A stretch of DNA of 64,000 bases from Whalleya microplaca (Eukaryota > Ascomycota > Sordariomycetes > Xylariales > Xylariaceae). This document shows, piece after piece, positions 1 to 10,992 of this stretch. Each line of letters opens with the position of its first letter. Within the stretch, counting starts at the first letter, position 1. A program made the translations under genes and the position numbers. The stretch is from assembly GCA_022497155.1 (NCBI GenBank), contig MU385716.1, forward strand, positions 930,001 to 994,000, written 5' to 3'. The notes under the pieces were generated by a model that worked only from the letters and a program-made list of their open reading frames with translations, ran no database searches and was not told the origin of the DNA.

Positions 1-810
1 GGAATGCATGTATCCCAGAATTCTGGCTCGATTAAACAGCTGCCCACGATTGCGCTGGTCTGCGATTTTCTCCAAGAGAAGAAAGTGCGCAATGAGCCTG
101 CCCTCCTAGATTACTACCAGATGGAGACGCTTTTCCATGAGATGGGACATGCAATTCACTCGGTTCTAGCTCGGACTTCCTTGCAGAATGTTGCTGGGAC
201 ACGATGTGCAACCGACTTCGCGGAGCTTCCGTCGACCTTGATGGAACACTTCTCTGCGGATCCCTCTGTCCTTGCTTTATTTGCACGTCACCACGTTACC
301 GATGAACCACTGCCATACCACATGGTTGCAGACAAACTTCACGTCTTCAAGAGATTCGAGGCGTCGGATCGGGAAAACCAAATCATACTCGCTATGCTAG
401 ACCAGAAGTATCACTCATCGCTCCCCAGTCATGACAAATTCGACTCGACGGAGGTCTATCTAGATCTTCAGAGGACGTTCGGTGAACTCCCACCAGATGC
501 ACCGGGCACTGCATGGCAAGGTTTCTTTGGGCATCTGTTCGGATACGGAAGCACATATTACAGCTATCTCTTCGACCAAGTCCTCTCCGAGCGCGTGTGG
601 AGGATCGTATTCTCCGCAGGTCAGGATGGGGCTGCTCTCGATAGAGCGAATGGCGAGAGGCTGAAAGAGAACCTGCTCAAGTGGGGAGGTAGTCGAGACC
701 CCTGGAGATGCCTCTCGGATACACTGCGGGACGAGCGCTTGATCAATGGCGATGAGAAGGCCATGAGGCTTGTAGGGAGCTGGGGTATCAAAGATGATAT
801 CCCCAACTGA
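1..810 (+). CDS. OCT1: Mitochondrial intermediate peptidase, C-terminal part (5' end outside window)
   Basis: M3-family zinc metallopeptidase of the mitochondrial matrix; it trims an octapeptide from the N terminus of some imported proteins after the main processing peptidase has cut. The frame is open from base 1, so the start lies to the left and only about 269 C-terminal residues are visible. The zinc site HEMGH (HEXXH) is encoded near 136-150, followed by TDFAELPS, whose Glu is the expected third zinc ligand. Downstream motifs such as GYGSTYYSYLFD fit the family's substrate-binding C-terminal helix bundle. No intron is visible in this part. Family assignment is firm; the choice of OCT1 over other M3 peptidases rests on the close match around the zinc site. 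Confidence 0.9.
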   Translation, partial: GMHVSQNSGSIKQLPTIALVCDFLQEKKVRNEPALLDYYQMETLFHEMGHAIHSVLARTSLQNVAGTRCATDFAELPSTLMEHFSADPSVLALFARHHVTDEPLPYHMVADKLHVFKRFEASDRENQIILAMLDQKYHSSLPSHDKFDSTEVYLDLQRTFGELPPDAPGTAWQGFFGHLFGYGSTYYSYLFDQVLSERVWRIVFSAGQDGAALDRANGERLKENLLKWGGSRDPWRCLSDTLRDERLINGDEKAMRLVGSWGIKDDIPN

Positions 811-2266
811 TGACGATGAACCGTGCTGCAAATACGTTTGATGTCTTATTGTATTAGAGATAGACTATCAGCGACTCGAGGTCCGTCGAGGAAAGTACAT
901 ATTGAGGAATCGATACCCCTTTGTACTATGTTACTACAATATGGCATATCGAGTTAGTGAGATTCGCCATGAAGCTGCAGACAACATAGCTTAGTTCTGA
1001 GCTGTAGCCTGAAAGGGTATCTGTGCTCGGTCCTTCGATCGACAACAAGGGCAAGCTAAAGCTGTAATCACGAATGTAAGGGCAAGCCACACAAGTTTTG
1101 ATTTTATGACATTGACATGTGCAGTCTATCAATGACCTATACCTGTCAATGTCCTTGATGCTTCCCTTGAGACCTATAGCTAGGCTAAATTAGGCCGAAA
1201 CTGTTTCGAACTATGCTTCATGCAAACATGCTATTTCGCGATATCCTGCACGTTCAAGCAATAATAAATACCTTATCATAGGCATAGAGCATCGTAGGGC
1301 TACTCGTCTCGTTCGAAGAGAGGGCATTATAGTATATTTTTGGACAGAAACGCAGATAGCGCGAGCTTCAGCTGCATAAGTAGCATCTACATATATCATG
1401 ACAAACGTCCCAGGATACATGCTATCAAAAATAAAGCCACGGTATTGCTCCCAAGCTCGTTCTCTTATATCGATTCTGGATGCAGTAATCACAATGGCTG
1501 ATAAGCAGACAGGCACGGGTCCAGGCCTCTGACCTACAGAAGCCACTGGCGCCGCCGTCGAATCAGCGCTGCCCAATGCAATGCATTGTCTTTTAGCGAA
1601 GCCCATCTGTATGGACAGCATCACAAGCCAGCAACGCCTCAAGTACCTTTTTCAACTCATTATTTCAAGACCATTTTTTACGTGCGCAATGGGCCAACGT
1701 AAGACGCCAGCGGACATTTTTCCTCTCCTGTCTCTAGCTGAAAAGGCTTCTTGAGCTAGGTATTAGGGTTATTGACTTGACCTGCTATGTAAGCAGGGCG
1801 TTTCCTCTCGTTTCTTTTCTTTTTTTGGCCCTGTATAATAAATAGAGCTGGGCTTTCTTCCCTCGTGGCCTCGCGCAAGGGATTCCTTTATCTCCTTGCC
1901 ATGTGAACGTGCGCTGCTGTGATCGAGCAAACTTCGTTCTTGGGGTCGATTTGCGTAACCTGATCTAGGTACCAACTATTCGAAGGACTACCGGTCGGTT
2001 TGCAGTTTCGACTAGTTAGGATTTTGCGGGACATAAAAGGCAGCGTTGAGGGCGCCGTTGAAATTGCTGAAAGAAAGAGTGCTAAAGTCGTCACATTTGC
2101 AAGGGATTCCGAGGTTTCAAAGACACTTCCTATCAGCTGGTTTCCACTGTCTCTTTGTCTTTGAGAAAGAAAGGCTATCTATCTGCATATCGTGCTAGTT
2201 CACTTGTGCTTCATACCTATGCGCATAGACGCACACATACACGATACTACTCAAAGACAAGCATCC
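811..2266. other. Intergenic region, no supported gene
   Basis: About 1.5 kb between the peptidase and the WSC protein. A 143-codon open frame lies on the minus strand at 1211-1642, but it has no recognisable motif, signal peptide or intron pattern and I do not call it. The last 300 bases probably hold the promoter and leader of the WSC gene. Confidence 0.6.
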
Positions 2267-2899
2267 ATGGCGCCGCTCAGCCTGCCATCGCCAGGACACC
2301 TCCAATGCCTGCTCTTCCTTCTGCTCTCCATCATCGCCATCTTCCCCTCCCTCCCACAGGCCCAAGACACCAACTCCTCCACCACCACATCAGCATCCAC
2401 ATCCCCATCCACGACCTCTCTCCCGCCGTCCCCAACCCTTCAGAACCTCCCCACCGCCTCTTCCTCGCCGTACATCTACGCAGGCTGCTACAACGAAACC
2501 ACCACCCTCCCCAACACCAACGGTGCGCGCGCCCTCAGCGGCGGCATCAGCACCGCGGACCCGGGCACGCAGACCGTGCAGACTTGCCTGGCCTTCTGCG
2601 CGCACAACACGAGCACGACGTACGCGTACGCCGGCCTCGAGTACTCGCGCGAGTGCTACTGCGCGCGCGAGTTGAGCAGCTTAAGTGTTAGGCTCCCGGA
2701 CGCCGAGTGTAGTACCCCCTGCGACGGCGACGCGGGCACCGCCTGCGGCGGCGCGCTGAGGCTCAGCGTGTATAACCTCACGGATTCCGGGGGAGGGGGG
2801 CAGAAGAATGGTGCTGCTGGGAGGTTGTGTGGGGGGCTCGGGGGCTGGTTGGGGGTGGTGATGGGGTTGGGTTGGGTTGGGGTCTCGGTTGGGCTATGA
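2267..2899 (+). CDS. WSC-domain cell-surface protein, likely GPI-anchored
   Basis: Predicted 210-residue surface protein. The start at 2267 was chosen because it places a good signal peptide (hydrophobic LLFLLLSIIAIF) at the N terminus; an upstream in-frame ATG would bury it. A Ser/Thr-rich stretch (about residues 30-60) is followed by one WSC domain (about 65-160) with the usual YAGCY start, paired cysteines (CLAFC, ECYC) and a C-x-G-x-x-x-x-x-CGG ending. WSC domains bind cell-wall glycans in stress sensors and secreted glycan-binding proteins. The C terminus is Gly-rich and hydrophobic with no cytoplasmic tail, which suggests a GPI anchor and argues against a Wsc1-type transmembrane sensor. 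Codon usage is strongly G+C-biased. The exact target is unknown. Confidence 0.8.
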   Translation: MAPLSLPSPGHLQCLLFLLLSIIAIFPSLPQAQDTNSSTTTSASTSPSTTSLPPSPTLQNLPTASSSPYIYAGCYNETTTLPNTNGARALSGGISTADPGTQTVQTCLAFCAHNTSTTYAYAGLEYSRECYCARELSSLSVRLPDAECSTPCDGDAGTACGGALRLSVYNLTDSGGGGQKNGAAGRLCGGLGGWLGVVMGLGWVGVSVGL

Positions 2900-3166
2900 G
2901 GGCGTGATTCGCGGGGGCGGGAGGGTCGGCGTTGTATGAGGCACTGCGTTTTGTCAGGTTGGGCTTTATCCATTAGCATTTGCATTTACATACTATCGAT
3001 TACACTTATAAATACCCGAGGCCATATCTAGGTTAAGTCTTAGTAGTACGGTAGTATGGCGTTGGTTCTGTAGGGATGCTTCTTGTGGATATTATCATAG
3101 ATGGTATTTCGAAGCATCTCATCTCGTCATATAGGTGTTTGCATGGGCCAATACTACATATTCATA

Positions 3167-6100
3167 TCACATAACCAAAGGGCCTAGTCCCCTCGCCCGC
3201 GCCGCCTTTTGTACTTCCTGCTTGATATCCCGTATCACGCCTTGCCAGGCCTGCTTGCCAGGGGAATCGGACTCATCCTCGTCCATCAAGTAGTCCAGCC
3301 ACCTAATCAACTTCAAGGCTTTGTCCATGTCCTTCTCTTCCAAGACAACCCTAACGAGGTACTTTTCCAACATCTCCACGTCCCCTCGGTGAGGACCTTC
3401 GTCTTTGGTCTCTCTGTGCCACACGTTCAACATCGCTCTTATCTCAGATAGGTTTGTCAATCCGGCCGTAGTAAACTTTATCTTTGCAGGTCGGGGAGGA
3501 AATTGTAGCCTCGTCTGCCCTCCTGGGAGAGCCTCCTCGGCATCTGCATCTTGATTTCGCTTGAGGTTAACCTTCAGATCCAAACCAGAACGCTGGGCTT
3601 TCCTTCGTCGATGATCGGCAATTACTTCTTTGCGCACCTCCTCAGGCAACTCGGCTAAGAAGTCTGGGTCAAGTTCTTCTATTTCGTTCGGCCTAACATC
3701 TTCCACTTGCTTGAAGGACAGAAAGTTCGTTTGGATCACTTTCGCGTTTGCATCTGCTTGCCTCTCACGAGCCCGAGAAAATAGATTGGGACCACGACGC
3801 TTAGTTGGCGTTGTCTTTTTAGTTGGTTGAATAATACGGTCCTTTCGCGGCGATTGAGGGAGTGCGTTCTGTCTCCCCTTAGGTTTATACGACTCCAGGA
3901 CCTCGGCCTTCATGTCGTCTGGTAATGCATTAAACACTTCTGGGTCGATGTCGGGCGGAATCTCATTGACTGGTGCTGGGCTTTGAGACCCTGATTTCGT
4001 TACTGGCGAACTATCTCGAGCCTCAAAGGAAGCTCTGCCTTGGCCCATTAGTCTACTTCGGATATCTGGGGGTAATTCTGCAAGCACTGTAGGGTCAGGA
4101 TTGGATGGCATGATGAACTGAGTGCCTCCAATGTTAAGCGGAGTATTTGCTTTTGTATCCGTCTCATTTGCTCGAGTTATTGTAAATGCTGGATGGGGAT
4201 TGCTCGACTTCGGTTTTCGAGGAGTCAAAGGACTTTCAGTAATTGGATCCTGCGACTCGCTTTGCCGTCGTTTCGAATTCCTGGCTTCATCTATATTACT
4301 GCCGTCTTGTATTGGCTCCAAAGCTGGCTTTTTTGCTGATCCAGGAGTCCGGAATGCGCCAAAGCTCAGCTTCTTCTGGCTTCCATCAGGACCTAATAAC
4401 GAAGTCTTGACGGGCTCAAGTTTTGTCAACTGGACACCCAACCCACGAAGATCGCCAGGACTGAACTTATAAGATCGCAGGATTGAGATCGCTTCTTTGC
4501 CTAACACCTGATAGTCGTGAGTGGCAACGCCAAACATGACACTCTTATTGAATGTGTCGCATTTGCCGTGTCCGAGATGTTTCGGAGGGTCAAGTGGTGC
4601 ATCAATTGCTCGTCGCATGATTTTCATGGTGAGCTGCTTACCCTTGACTTGCTCATTGAGCAGGCGCCTCTCTAATTCTTTGCATAGATTGGTTACGAAT
4701 TCCTCAGCTTCCTCCTGGCTGATGAACCGAATACCCCAATTGACTTCAGCTGAAACCGACTTCCGTATCGGTTGATCGCCAACTTCTGTCCGGTCAATAC
4801 CACGGGAGTATTCCCAAAGTTTCTCGCCTGTCTTAGGCCCAAGTGTGTTGATCAGACGCTCTCTGGAGGTTTGCCTAATATCGTTGACATATTTTATCCC
4901 GATCTCCTCCAGCTTGCCAGCAATGCTGTATGCGACGCCAGGCAAGTCATCGACCTTCAATTCTCCGAGGAAGCTTTGCACCTCTTCGGGTTTGATCTGA
5001 TGTTGTCCCGCGGGTTTAGCTTTCCGGAGTGCAACTCTCGCTAAAAGAATATTACCTCCTATACCAACGGAAACGGCGCAACCCGTTCTCTTCTTGACTT
5101 GGTCTCGTAGAACCTGCGCCATCTGATCCGCCTTTTCTTGTTCCCGCCATATACTACCTTCATCAATGCCGGAGCCTTCTGACCCAGCAGCAGAGAGGAC
5201 GATCGAGGTGATGTCCACAAGGGCCTCATCAATACTGACACTTTGCACAACGCCGCCGACCTCTAAGATGCTTTCGTAGAACAATTTGCTAGCCTCTTCG
5301 TAAGCCGGAAAATCGTATGGAAGAACCTTGACATCAGGGCACAACTCCTTTGCCCGCTTCATCCACATCCCATTCTTGACTCCATATTTCCTGGCTGGGT
5401 AATTGCAACTTGCAATTTCCGATCCAGTACCTGTGCCATGTGCAACCACTGCAGGCTTATCAACAAACTCTGGGGCGCTTTTCAGTGAGACTGCACAGAA
5501 GAAGCTATCGAAATCAACATGCATGATATAACGTCTTGCGCCTGGTTTTCTCTTGATAGGCTTGCTTTGAGGACCTTTTTCAGCTGCAAGCTTTTGCATT
5601 CTTGATTTCAATTCGGCTTTCCAAGTTGATAGGTGGTGAAGTCGACTTTCAGAATAGTATTGTTGAATAAAGTCTGGATTCGCAGTCGAGGACTTTCTCA
5701 TTCGAGGGTCTTGTAATAGCAAAGCGTTGTGTTCTTCAGAGGTCATTGCTTTTTCCTGCTCAAGCGAGGGTCCAGCGTCAACATCTCCTGCTGCCTCTTT
5801 GTTAAGGCAATGGGCCGATTCAGTATTGTCAGTAGCAGGTTCTTGTAATTCTGCGCCAGTCAAAATTGCAGGACTGTCGTGGGCATGACCCGAGTCTTCG
5901 GACGCATCAAGTTCATTATTCATGATCATATAATCGTCCTGATTGAGCACAAACGGCCCAGGCCGACTAGGCGACTCATCTCCAGCATGTTTCCCATCTA
6001 TAGATTGCGCGAAGCTTTTCAGTTGACTGGTATAGAAGCTGTTCTCTGTTTGTTCTCGATACCCTGTTAGCGATGACTGCTGTTCACTGGACTGCGTAGA

Positions 6101-6655
6101 GATCTTGTTTCCGTCAATCTTGAGGGTTTTCTGCCTAGGAGTCTCCTCAATGACACGGTAATCTGACCATGGCAGAAGCTTTCCAGCTTTGATACAATCA
6201 GCAACCCATTGAGGTTTAACTATTCTGTACTTGTTGAAGTCGACCATCTTTTTGGGGGGTAAACTAGAAGCTATAATATGAGTCGCCATAGTCTTAGAAT
6301 CCAAGTACTGGAGAAACCCGGCGCCATGTTGAACTAAGTCGCGATGAAGGCTGGCTAAAGTTAGGAAGATACCAAAAGAAATGAGCACAGGGCAGTATAA
6401 TACTGACATATGCAGTGGTGGTTGCGTGTATCCTGTAACGTGCGCGACGACGCCCTTGAATATCTGCGGCTTGTCTGGGGAAGATTCTCGGAGATCCGAA
6501 TCAAGGTTCTGTAGTTTGATCTTCTTGCGTCGGAAGTAATCTCCAAAGCCGCCAAAGGCACTGGGCTCATACTCTTCGCCTGTCTCATCCGAGAAGGTAT
6601 GGTTCTCAATGCGCTTTCGCACAGCATTGGAATTACTATCCAAACGGCTACCCAT
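3167..6655 (-). CDS. REV1: DNA repair protein REV1 (Y-family deoxycytidyl transferase)
   Basis: Translesion synthesis polymerase that inserts dCMP opposite lesions and scaffolds Pol zeta. The start at 6655 gives the conserved MGSRLD..NAVRKRIENHTF opening; an upstream ATG at 6769 adds an unlikely leader. A BRCT domain (about residues 50-140) is interrupted by a 57-bp intron, 6351-6407, that keeps the frame open; removing it restores PPLH-I-LHRDLVQHG and gives 1143 residues. The Y-family palm begins near residue 358 with HVDFDSFF, and the catalytic SIDE motif lies near 455. Ubiquitin-binding UBM-like motifs (LPPDI, IPPDIDPEVFNALP, LDPDFLAELP) lie near 846, 889 and 980, and a REV1 C-terminal interaction domain closes the protein. 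It is divergent from the RED-like gene and convergent with the WSC gene. Confidence 0.95.
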   Translation of the reverse strand: MGSRLDSNSNAVRKRIENHTFSDETGEEYEPSAFGGFGDYFRRKKIKLQNLDSDLRESSPDKPQIFKGVVAHVTGYTQPPLHMSVLYCPVLISFGIFLTLASLHRDLVQHGAGFLQYLDSKTMATHIIASSLPPKKMVDFNKYRIVKPQWVADCIKAGKLLPWSDYRVIEETPRQKTLKIDGNKISTQSSEQQSSLTGYREQTENSFYTSQLKSFAQSIDGKHAGDESPSRPGPFVLNQDDYMIMNNELDASEDSGHAHDSPAILTGAELQEPATDNTESAHCLNKEAAGDVDAGPSLEQEKAMTSEEHNALLLQDPRMRKSSTANPDFIQQYYSESRLHHLSTWKAELKSRMQKLAAEKGPQSKPIKRKPGARRYIMHVDFDSFFCAVSLKSAPEFVDKPAVVAHGTGTGSEIASCNYPARKYGVKNGMWMKRAKELCPDVKVLPYDFPAYEEASKLFYESILEVGGVVQSVSIDEALVDITSIVLSAAGSEGSGIDEGSIWREQEKADQMAQVLRDQVKKRTGCAVSVGIGGNILLARVALRKAKPAGQHQIKPEEVQSFLGELKVDDLPGVAYSIAGKLEEIGIKYVNDIRQTSRERLINTLGPKTGEKLWEYSRGIDRTEVGDQPIRKSVSAEVNWGIRFISQEEAEEFVTNLCKELERRLLNEQVKGKQLTMKIMRRAIDAPLDPPKHLGHGKCDTFNKSVMFGVATHDYQVLGKEAISILRSYKFSPGDLRGLGVQLTKLEPVKTSLLGPDGSQKKLSFGAFRTPGSAKKPALEPIQDGSNIDEARNSKRRQSESQDPITESPLTPRKPKSSNPHPAFTITRANETDTKANTPLNIGGTQFIMPSNPDPTVLAELPPDIRSRLMGQGRASFEARDSSPVTKSGSQSPAPVNEIPPDIDPEVFNALPDDMKAEVLESYKPKGRQNALPQSPRKDRIIQPTKKTTPTKRRGPNLFSRARERQADANAKVIQTNFLSFKQVEDVRPNEIEELDPDFLAELPEEVRKEVIADHRRRKAQRSGLDLKVNLKRNQDADAEEALPGGQTRLQFPPRPAKIKFTTAGLTNLSEIRAMLNVWHRETKDEGPHRGDVEMLEKYLVRVVLEEKDMDKALKLIRWLDYLMDEDESDSPGKQAWQGVIRDIKQEVQKAARARGLGPLVM

Positions 6656-7210
6656 GGTGATATGCTGCCAGCTCTTTCTCAAGGGTTCAAGATTTTGATA
6701 CCGATAGAATCTGTTCGATTGCCCGTGGCGATCTTTCGGTGCATGATCATCTTGGAAATGAGAACACAATCATGGCAAATGTCAAAGAGGCTGCGAAACT
6801 CTATTTCGCACCTCGTCCTATTCCGCATACATAGGGCGGCTTCGCTAGATAACCATGTATTTCATCCATATATGTATCTCATCAAAAGCAGGTCATGCCG
6901 ACGAAAGGGAACGCGTCCAACGACTATGCTGATTAATGTGACGCGGTTATATAGTCACGTCATCCCGTGACTTGAGAGAAAAAGAAAATCAATCAAGCGT
7001 GGAACGCCACATACGAGCTCCATATATTTACCTAAGAATTGCATCAGCCACATCCTTCAATTCGCATACATACTTGAGTACATAAGTACATTGTATGAAT
7101 CCATTAGTACCGTACGATACAACATTCAGCCTTAAAGATCGAAGGCCGACCTACCTTCCGTTAAGCCTCCCAAGCATGCACTATCGGCTCTCCATCACAA
7201 GATCGCAAAG
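6656..7210. promoter_or_regulatory. Shared divergent promoter region, REV1 / RED-like
   Basis: The 555 bases between two divergent start codons must hold the leaders and promoters of both genes. I see no TATA box or binding site that I can name with confidence. Confidence 0.5.
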
Positions 7211-8843
7211 ATGAACAACGAGCAGTTCCGTCGTCTCGTACAAGCGGATACCCCTAAACCATCAACAGGCAGCAATGGCGCATCACCTCCTGCAGCTACT
7301 CCTCGCGGAGTGGCGCTTGGTTCCAGACAAAGATCAAGCATCCCTATGACGCCGTAAGTAGCTGCCTTGAAATCAGTTCTATATCTATGCTAACAAACAA
7401 CCCAGGCGCTCAGTAGCAGGCCTTACTAAATCAGACTTCGCGCGACAGTTAGCAGAGAAAAATCAAGGGGAAAAGCAGCAAAAGAAGTTTCGATCCTACG
7501 ACCCCAAAGGTAGCAAACTAGCAGAAGGCTACACCGACCGCTCAAGAAATAGGGTATCAGAGGAGGAGGACGATCGAGCCGTGAGGATAAAAGCACTAGA
7601 AGAATCCCTAAAGAAAGAGGAAATCGACCAAGAAACCTTCGACAAACTTCGAAGTCAGATTACAGGAGGTGACCTTTCAAGCACGCATCTCGTAAAGGGT
7701 TTAGACTTCAAACTTCTCGAGCGGATACGAAAGGGCGAGGATGTATTCAACGAGGGCAAGGCAGAGGAGGATTCTGAGCCGGAAGACCTTGATGATGAGT
7801 TGGACAAGCTAGAGGAAGACGAAGTAGCGGCCGTCACGAAAGAGAAGGCAGCAAAAAGGGGTCAACTATCCACCACGCCCCTGAACCCCTCGAAAAAGCG
7901 AACAAGAGACCAGATTCTAGCCGATATGAAGGCCGCTAGAGATGCTGCGAAAGCGAAAACGGAATCTAACTTAGGGTCGAAGTTCAAGAGGATCGACACA
8001 AGAACACCAAAATCGAGAATAGAGCGAGACGCTAAGGGCCGGGAAGTGCTCATAACCGTAGATGAGGCTGGTCACGAAAAGCGTAAAGTACGCAAGGTCC
8101 AACCTGGAGCTGAAGCTACACAAAAACCAAACGACCTGATGATGCCCGATAAAAACGCCAAGCCCCTCGGGATGGAAGTCCCCGAGATTTACAGATCAAA
8201 GGCGCAAGAGCCCGAAGACGAAGACATCAACATATTTGACGATGCCGGCGACGATTACGATCCTCTTGCTGGATTGGGCGAAGACTCCAATGAAGACTCC
8301 AGTGAAGATGAAGATAAAGCTGCCGATAAGGCTCAGCTACCTAATACTGAAAAGGAAGACAAAGCTGCGATGCCCCCGCCACCACCTCCGCGGGCGTCTG
8401 GGCTACGGAACTACTTCCAAGATTCCAAGACACCATTGACATCATCTGAAACCCTCAAGGCGCCTTCCCTGTCCGATCCAGCAATACAGGCAGCTTTCAA
8501 GAAAGCGGCGTCTCTTAAACTAATGTCGAGGCCAGCAGACGAGGACGATCCGGAGGATAAAGAAGCTAGAGAAAAAGCGGAGCGCCGGAGGAAGATGCTG
8601 CAGAGTGTTGATCGTGATGCTGAGGACATGGACTTGGGCTTCGGGACAAGCAGATTCGAAGACGAGGAAGACTTGGACGAGAAGAAAATCAAGCTATCAG
8701 AATGGGGCCGAGAAGGCGATGACGATGGGCATGGACGAGGGAGCAGCTCGAAGCGCAAGAGAGGCCCCAAGAAACGGAAAGGAGATGCTAATAATGCTGC
8801 CGATGTTCTGCGCGTCATGGAGAAACGGCGAGGTGCCGAATGA
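7211..8843 (+). CDS. RED-like (IK) spliceosome-associated protein
   Basis: Two exons, 7211-7353 and 7406-8843, joined across a 52-bp intron with a GTAAGT donor, a CTAAC branch site and a CCCAG acceptor; 526 residues. The spliced N terminus reads MTPRSVAGLTKSDFARQL, followed by KFRSYDPKGS, GYTDRSRNR and HLVKGLDFKLLERIR. The last motif is the hallmark of the RED N-terminal region (HLVKGLDFALL in animals). RED binds SMU1 and acts in activation of the spliceosomal B complex in the nucleus. The rest is charged and low in complexity, with acidic runs, a proline run near 8380 and a basic KRKRGPKKRK nuclear localisation signal near the C terminus. The family is well supported by motifs; role in this fungus is inferred. 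Confidence 0.8.
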
Positions 8844-9765
8844 CCGTAGGCAAATCGTAGGGGCTTCTATAGCACATTACGAATAAATTAATTAATCATA
8901 TTTGCTGATCATCGAAGTAGTCTTTTTTCATTCGTGCTGAATATGACTTATCCTCTAATTGTATAATAACACAGGACTATGCGTCGTCGAGATGACTGCT
9001 GATCTAGCGGTATGAAGTGTACTAGACGAAAGAGTTACATCACGGGATGGTAGTTAGGGGTGCTTGAGATTGAATGGCATGTGGATCCTACTTTTGCTAA
9101 AGCAAATAGTCAAGAGTGTGTATTCACCAATTGATAACGCCTATGAATATAATATGCTTTATCCGCTGCCCAACCAGAATAGACCAAGATAATCGCATAG
9201 AAATACAAGTATGGGATGGAGTCATTAACTACGACACTCTTTGGAGGCATCATGTAAGCCCGTCCGACTTCTAGGTAGTAGGAACTCACGTATTGGGGCA
9301 AACGATCCAGGTAACTCAATCTGACAACTCCTATTTGGTATCTATTAATTGCACTACAATAAAGTTTTAGTAAGTATCCGGAAGATTATAACGTTTGTGG
9401 ATGTCAATAACAGCGAAGGAACACTGAGATCGGGAGGTGGGTGGCTGTTCATCGATGTCAATAAATTCAAAGCGCTCCATTTTACTATGCTCAACGAACT
9501 GTATAGTGATATAGAAAGTCATCATAAATCACGCCTAGCAGTAGAAGCTGCAATTCTAGTACCGTTGTATCACATTCATTAAATAAAGCCAATGCCTACA
9601 TCAAGTTAGAGTGAGACAACCTTGAAGAGTATTTCATGTAGAGAATTGTATATCCCTGTCAAATACCAACTACTCTGTTGCACCTCTCTTTTGGTTGTGA
9701 ACCTAACAACTATTGTGTTCTTCATATTGAGGAGGGCCTGGGATCCAACCCTGCGAAGTAAGAAT
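8844..9765. other. Intergenic, convergent 3' region
   Basis: AT-rich 0.9-kb gap between the convergent RED-like and ankyrin genes. Short open frames on both strands show no motif. I see no gene, RNA or repeat here. Confidence 0.6.
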
Positions 9766-10992
9766 TTACTGACTGTGCTTTGGTGGATTTGGCTTGAAGG
9801 CTGCTCTAACATCCACCCAGAATGGCTCCCCCTTTGCCCTCTTCACCTTGTCGACGAGGGTTAGGTACCACGAAGGCTTGATGGACAAACCGTCTGGGTG
9901 TGCCCTAAGCTCGAGCAATAACTCAACCGCCTCCTGGTTGCCCCAATTTACACAGCATGCAAGCGGCGTGCCCTCCATGACCATGGGGTTGAGTGGGTCA
10001 TTACATGTTCTATCGATATCGACGCCAAGGTCAATTAGATGCCGTATCATAGCTGCCCTTCCGGGTTGTTTCGGATGGGCGAGCGCTGCGCAGTGCACTG
10101 GGAAACCATACTCTAGATTAGCCCCATGCTCCACAAGTAGGTCTATAATATCCGGCGTGCAGACTTCCGCAGCGGCTTCAAGAGTCTGGCCGGACAAACG
10201 GTCAGTCGGTAGGCCGGGGGAGATAATGGTCGTACGGTTGGATCCCTAGATTCGGGTCTGCACCGTGATCAAGTAGGTAACGTAGGAGCTCCTCGTTTTG
10301 AACACAGTAACTGTAATCAAGCCAATTAGCCCAAAGGTTGCTGTACTTCTCCTTCAACCCATAAAAACCAAGGCAAATGAGAAGAGTAAAGGGGGGATCT
10401 CTGAGACATACGGTAACGCGACTCCGGATGATTGCATAGATTGGTTCGGATGCCAGCCTTGCTCTTCGATGAGCAGCTTGAAAATCTCGAGTGACGGTTT
10501 GATACAAACTTCCTCGAGAACAGTGCTGGTGAATTGGCAGCCTTTGCTGAACAAGAAGCGTATTACGTGAACTCGGCTTTCTTCAGCAGCACGGCCAAGG
10601 CCATACTGAAGATACTCGATGCCCGGTTTCTCAGTCTCGACATAGTCCTGGACCTCCTCCAATAGCCCCTGTTGACAGGCTTCATAAAAGCGGCGAATGG
10701 AATCGTTAATGGTGGCCCGCTCGGTGGTGTCTCGTGGCAGTCTGCTTGGTAAAGGCGGCAGATGAGCATATTTACTTTCTATCTGGCGGATCTGCGCAGC
10801 AACTACTGTCTTCCTGTGCTCGGTTGACTGAGCATCGCGCACCTGTGCGCGTCTAGCCGCTTCTTTGTCGATCTCCTCAAGGGTGAATCCAAACAGAGGA
10901 TGCCCCGGTTCCGGTTTGATGTCCTTTAGAGGTCCGGCCGCCATAAATACTTTATCAGGTACTTCTTTCAGGCGATCAGCTGGAGTAGACAT
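9766..10992 (-). CDS. Ankyrin-repeat protein, broken by a one-base frameshift
   Basis: Start at 10992 (MSTPADRLKEV). Exon 1 is 10412-10992 and exon 2 is 9766-10310, with a 101-bp intron at 10311-10411 (GTATGT..TACAG). The spliced join gives VALPYCVQNEELLRYLLDHGADPNLG, a clear ankyrin repeat. Downstream come CTPDIIDLLVEHGA, PVHCAALA, MIRHLIDLGVDID and GTPLACCVNWGNQEAVELLLE, so about five repeats in the C-terminal half. The N-terminal 190 residues are helical and unassigned. In exon 2 the frame breaks at a run of five G at 10216-10220; one base less restores the frame and exon 2 is exactly one base too long. Whether the gene is intact depends on that run. Function unknown; ankyrin proteins usually mediate protein binding. 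Confidence 0.7.

Noticed and set aside
1211..1642. 143-codon open frame on the minus strand in the first intergenic region
   Set aside because: No domain, signal peptide, compositional bias or intron context; a chance frame is as likely.
2155..2691. 178-codon plus-strand frame overlapping the WSC gene
   Set aside because: A shadow of the G+C-rich WSC frame, His/Pro-rich with no coherent sequence.
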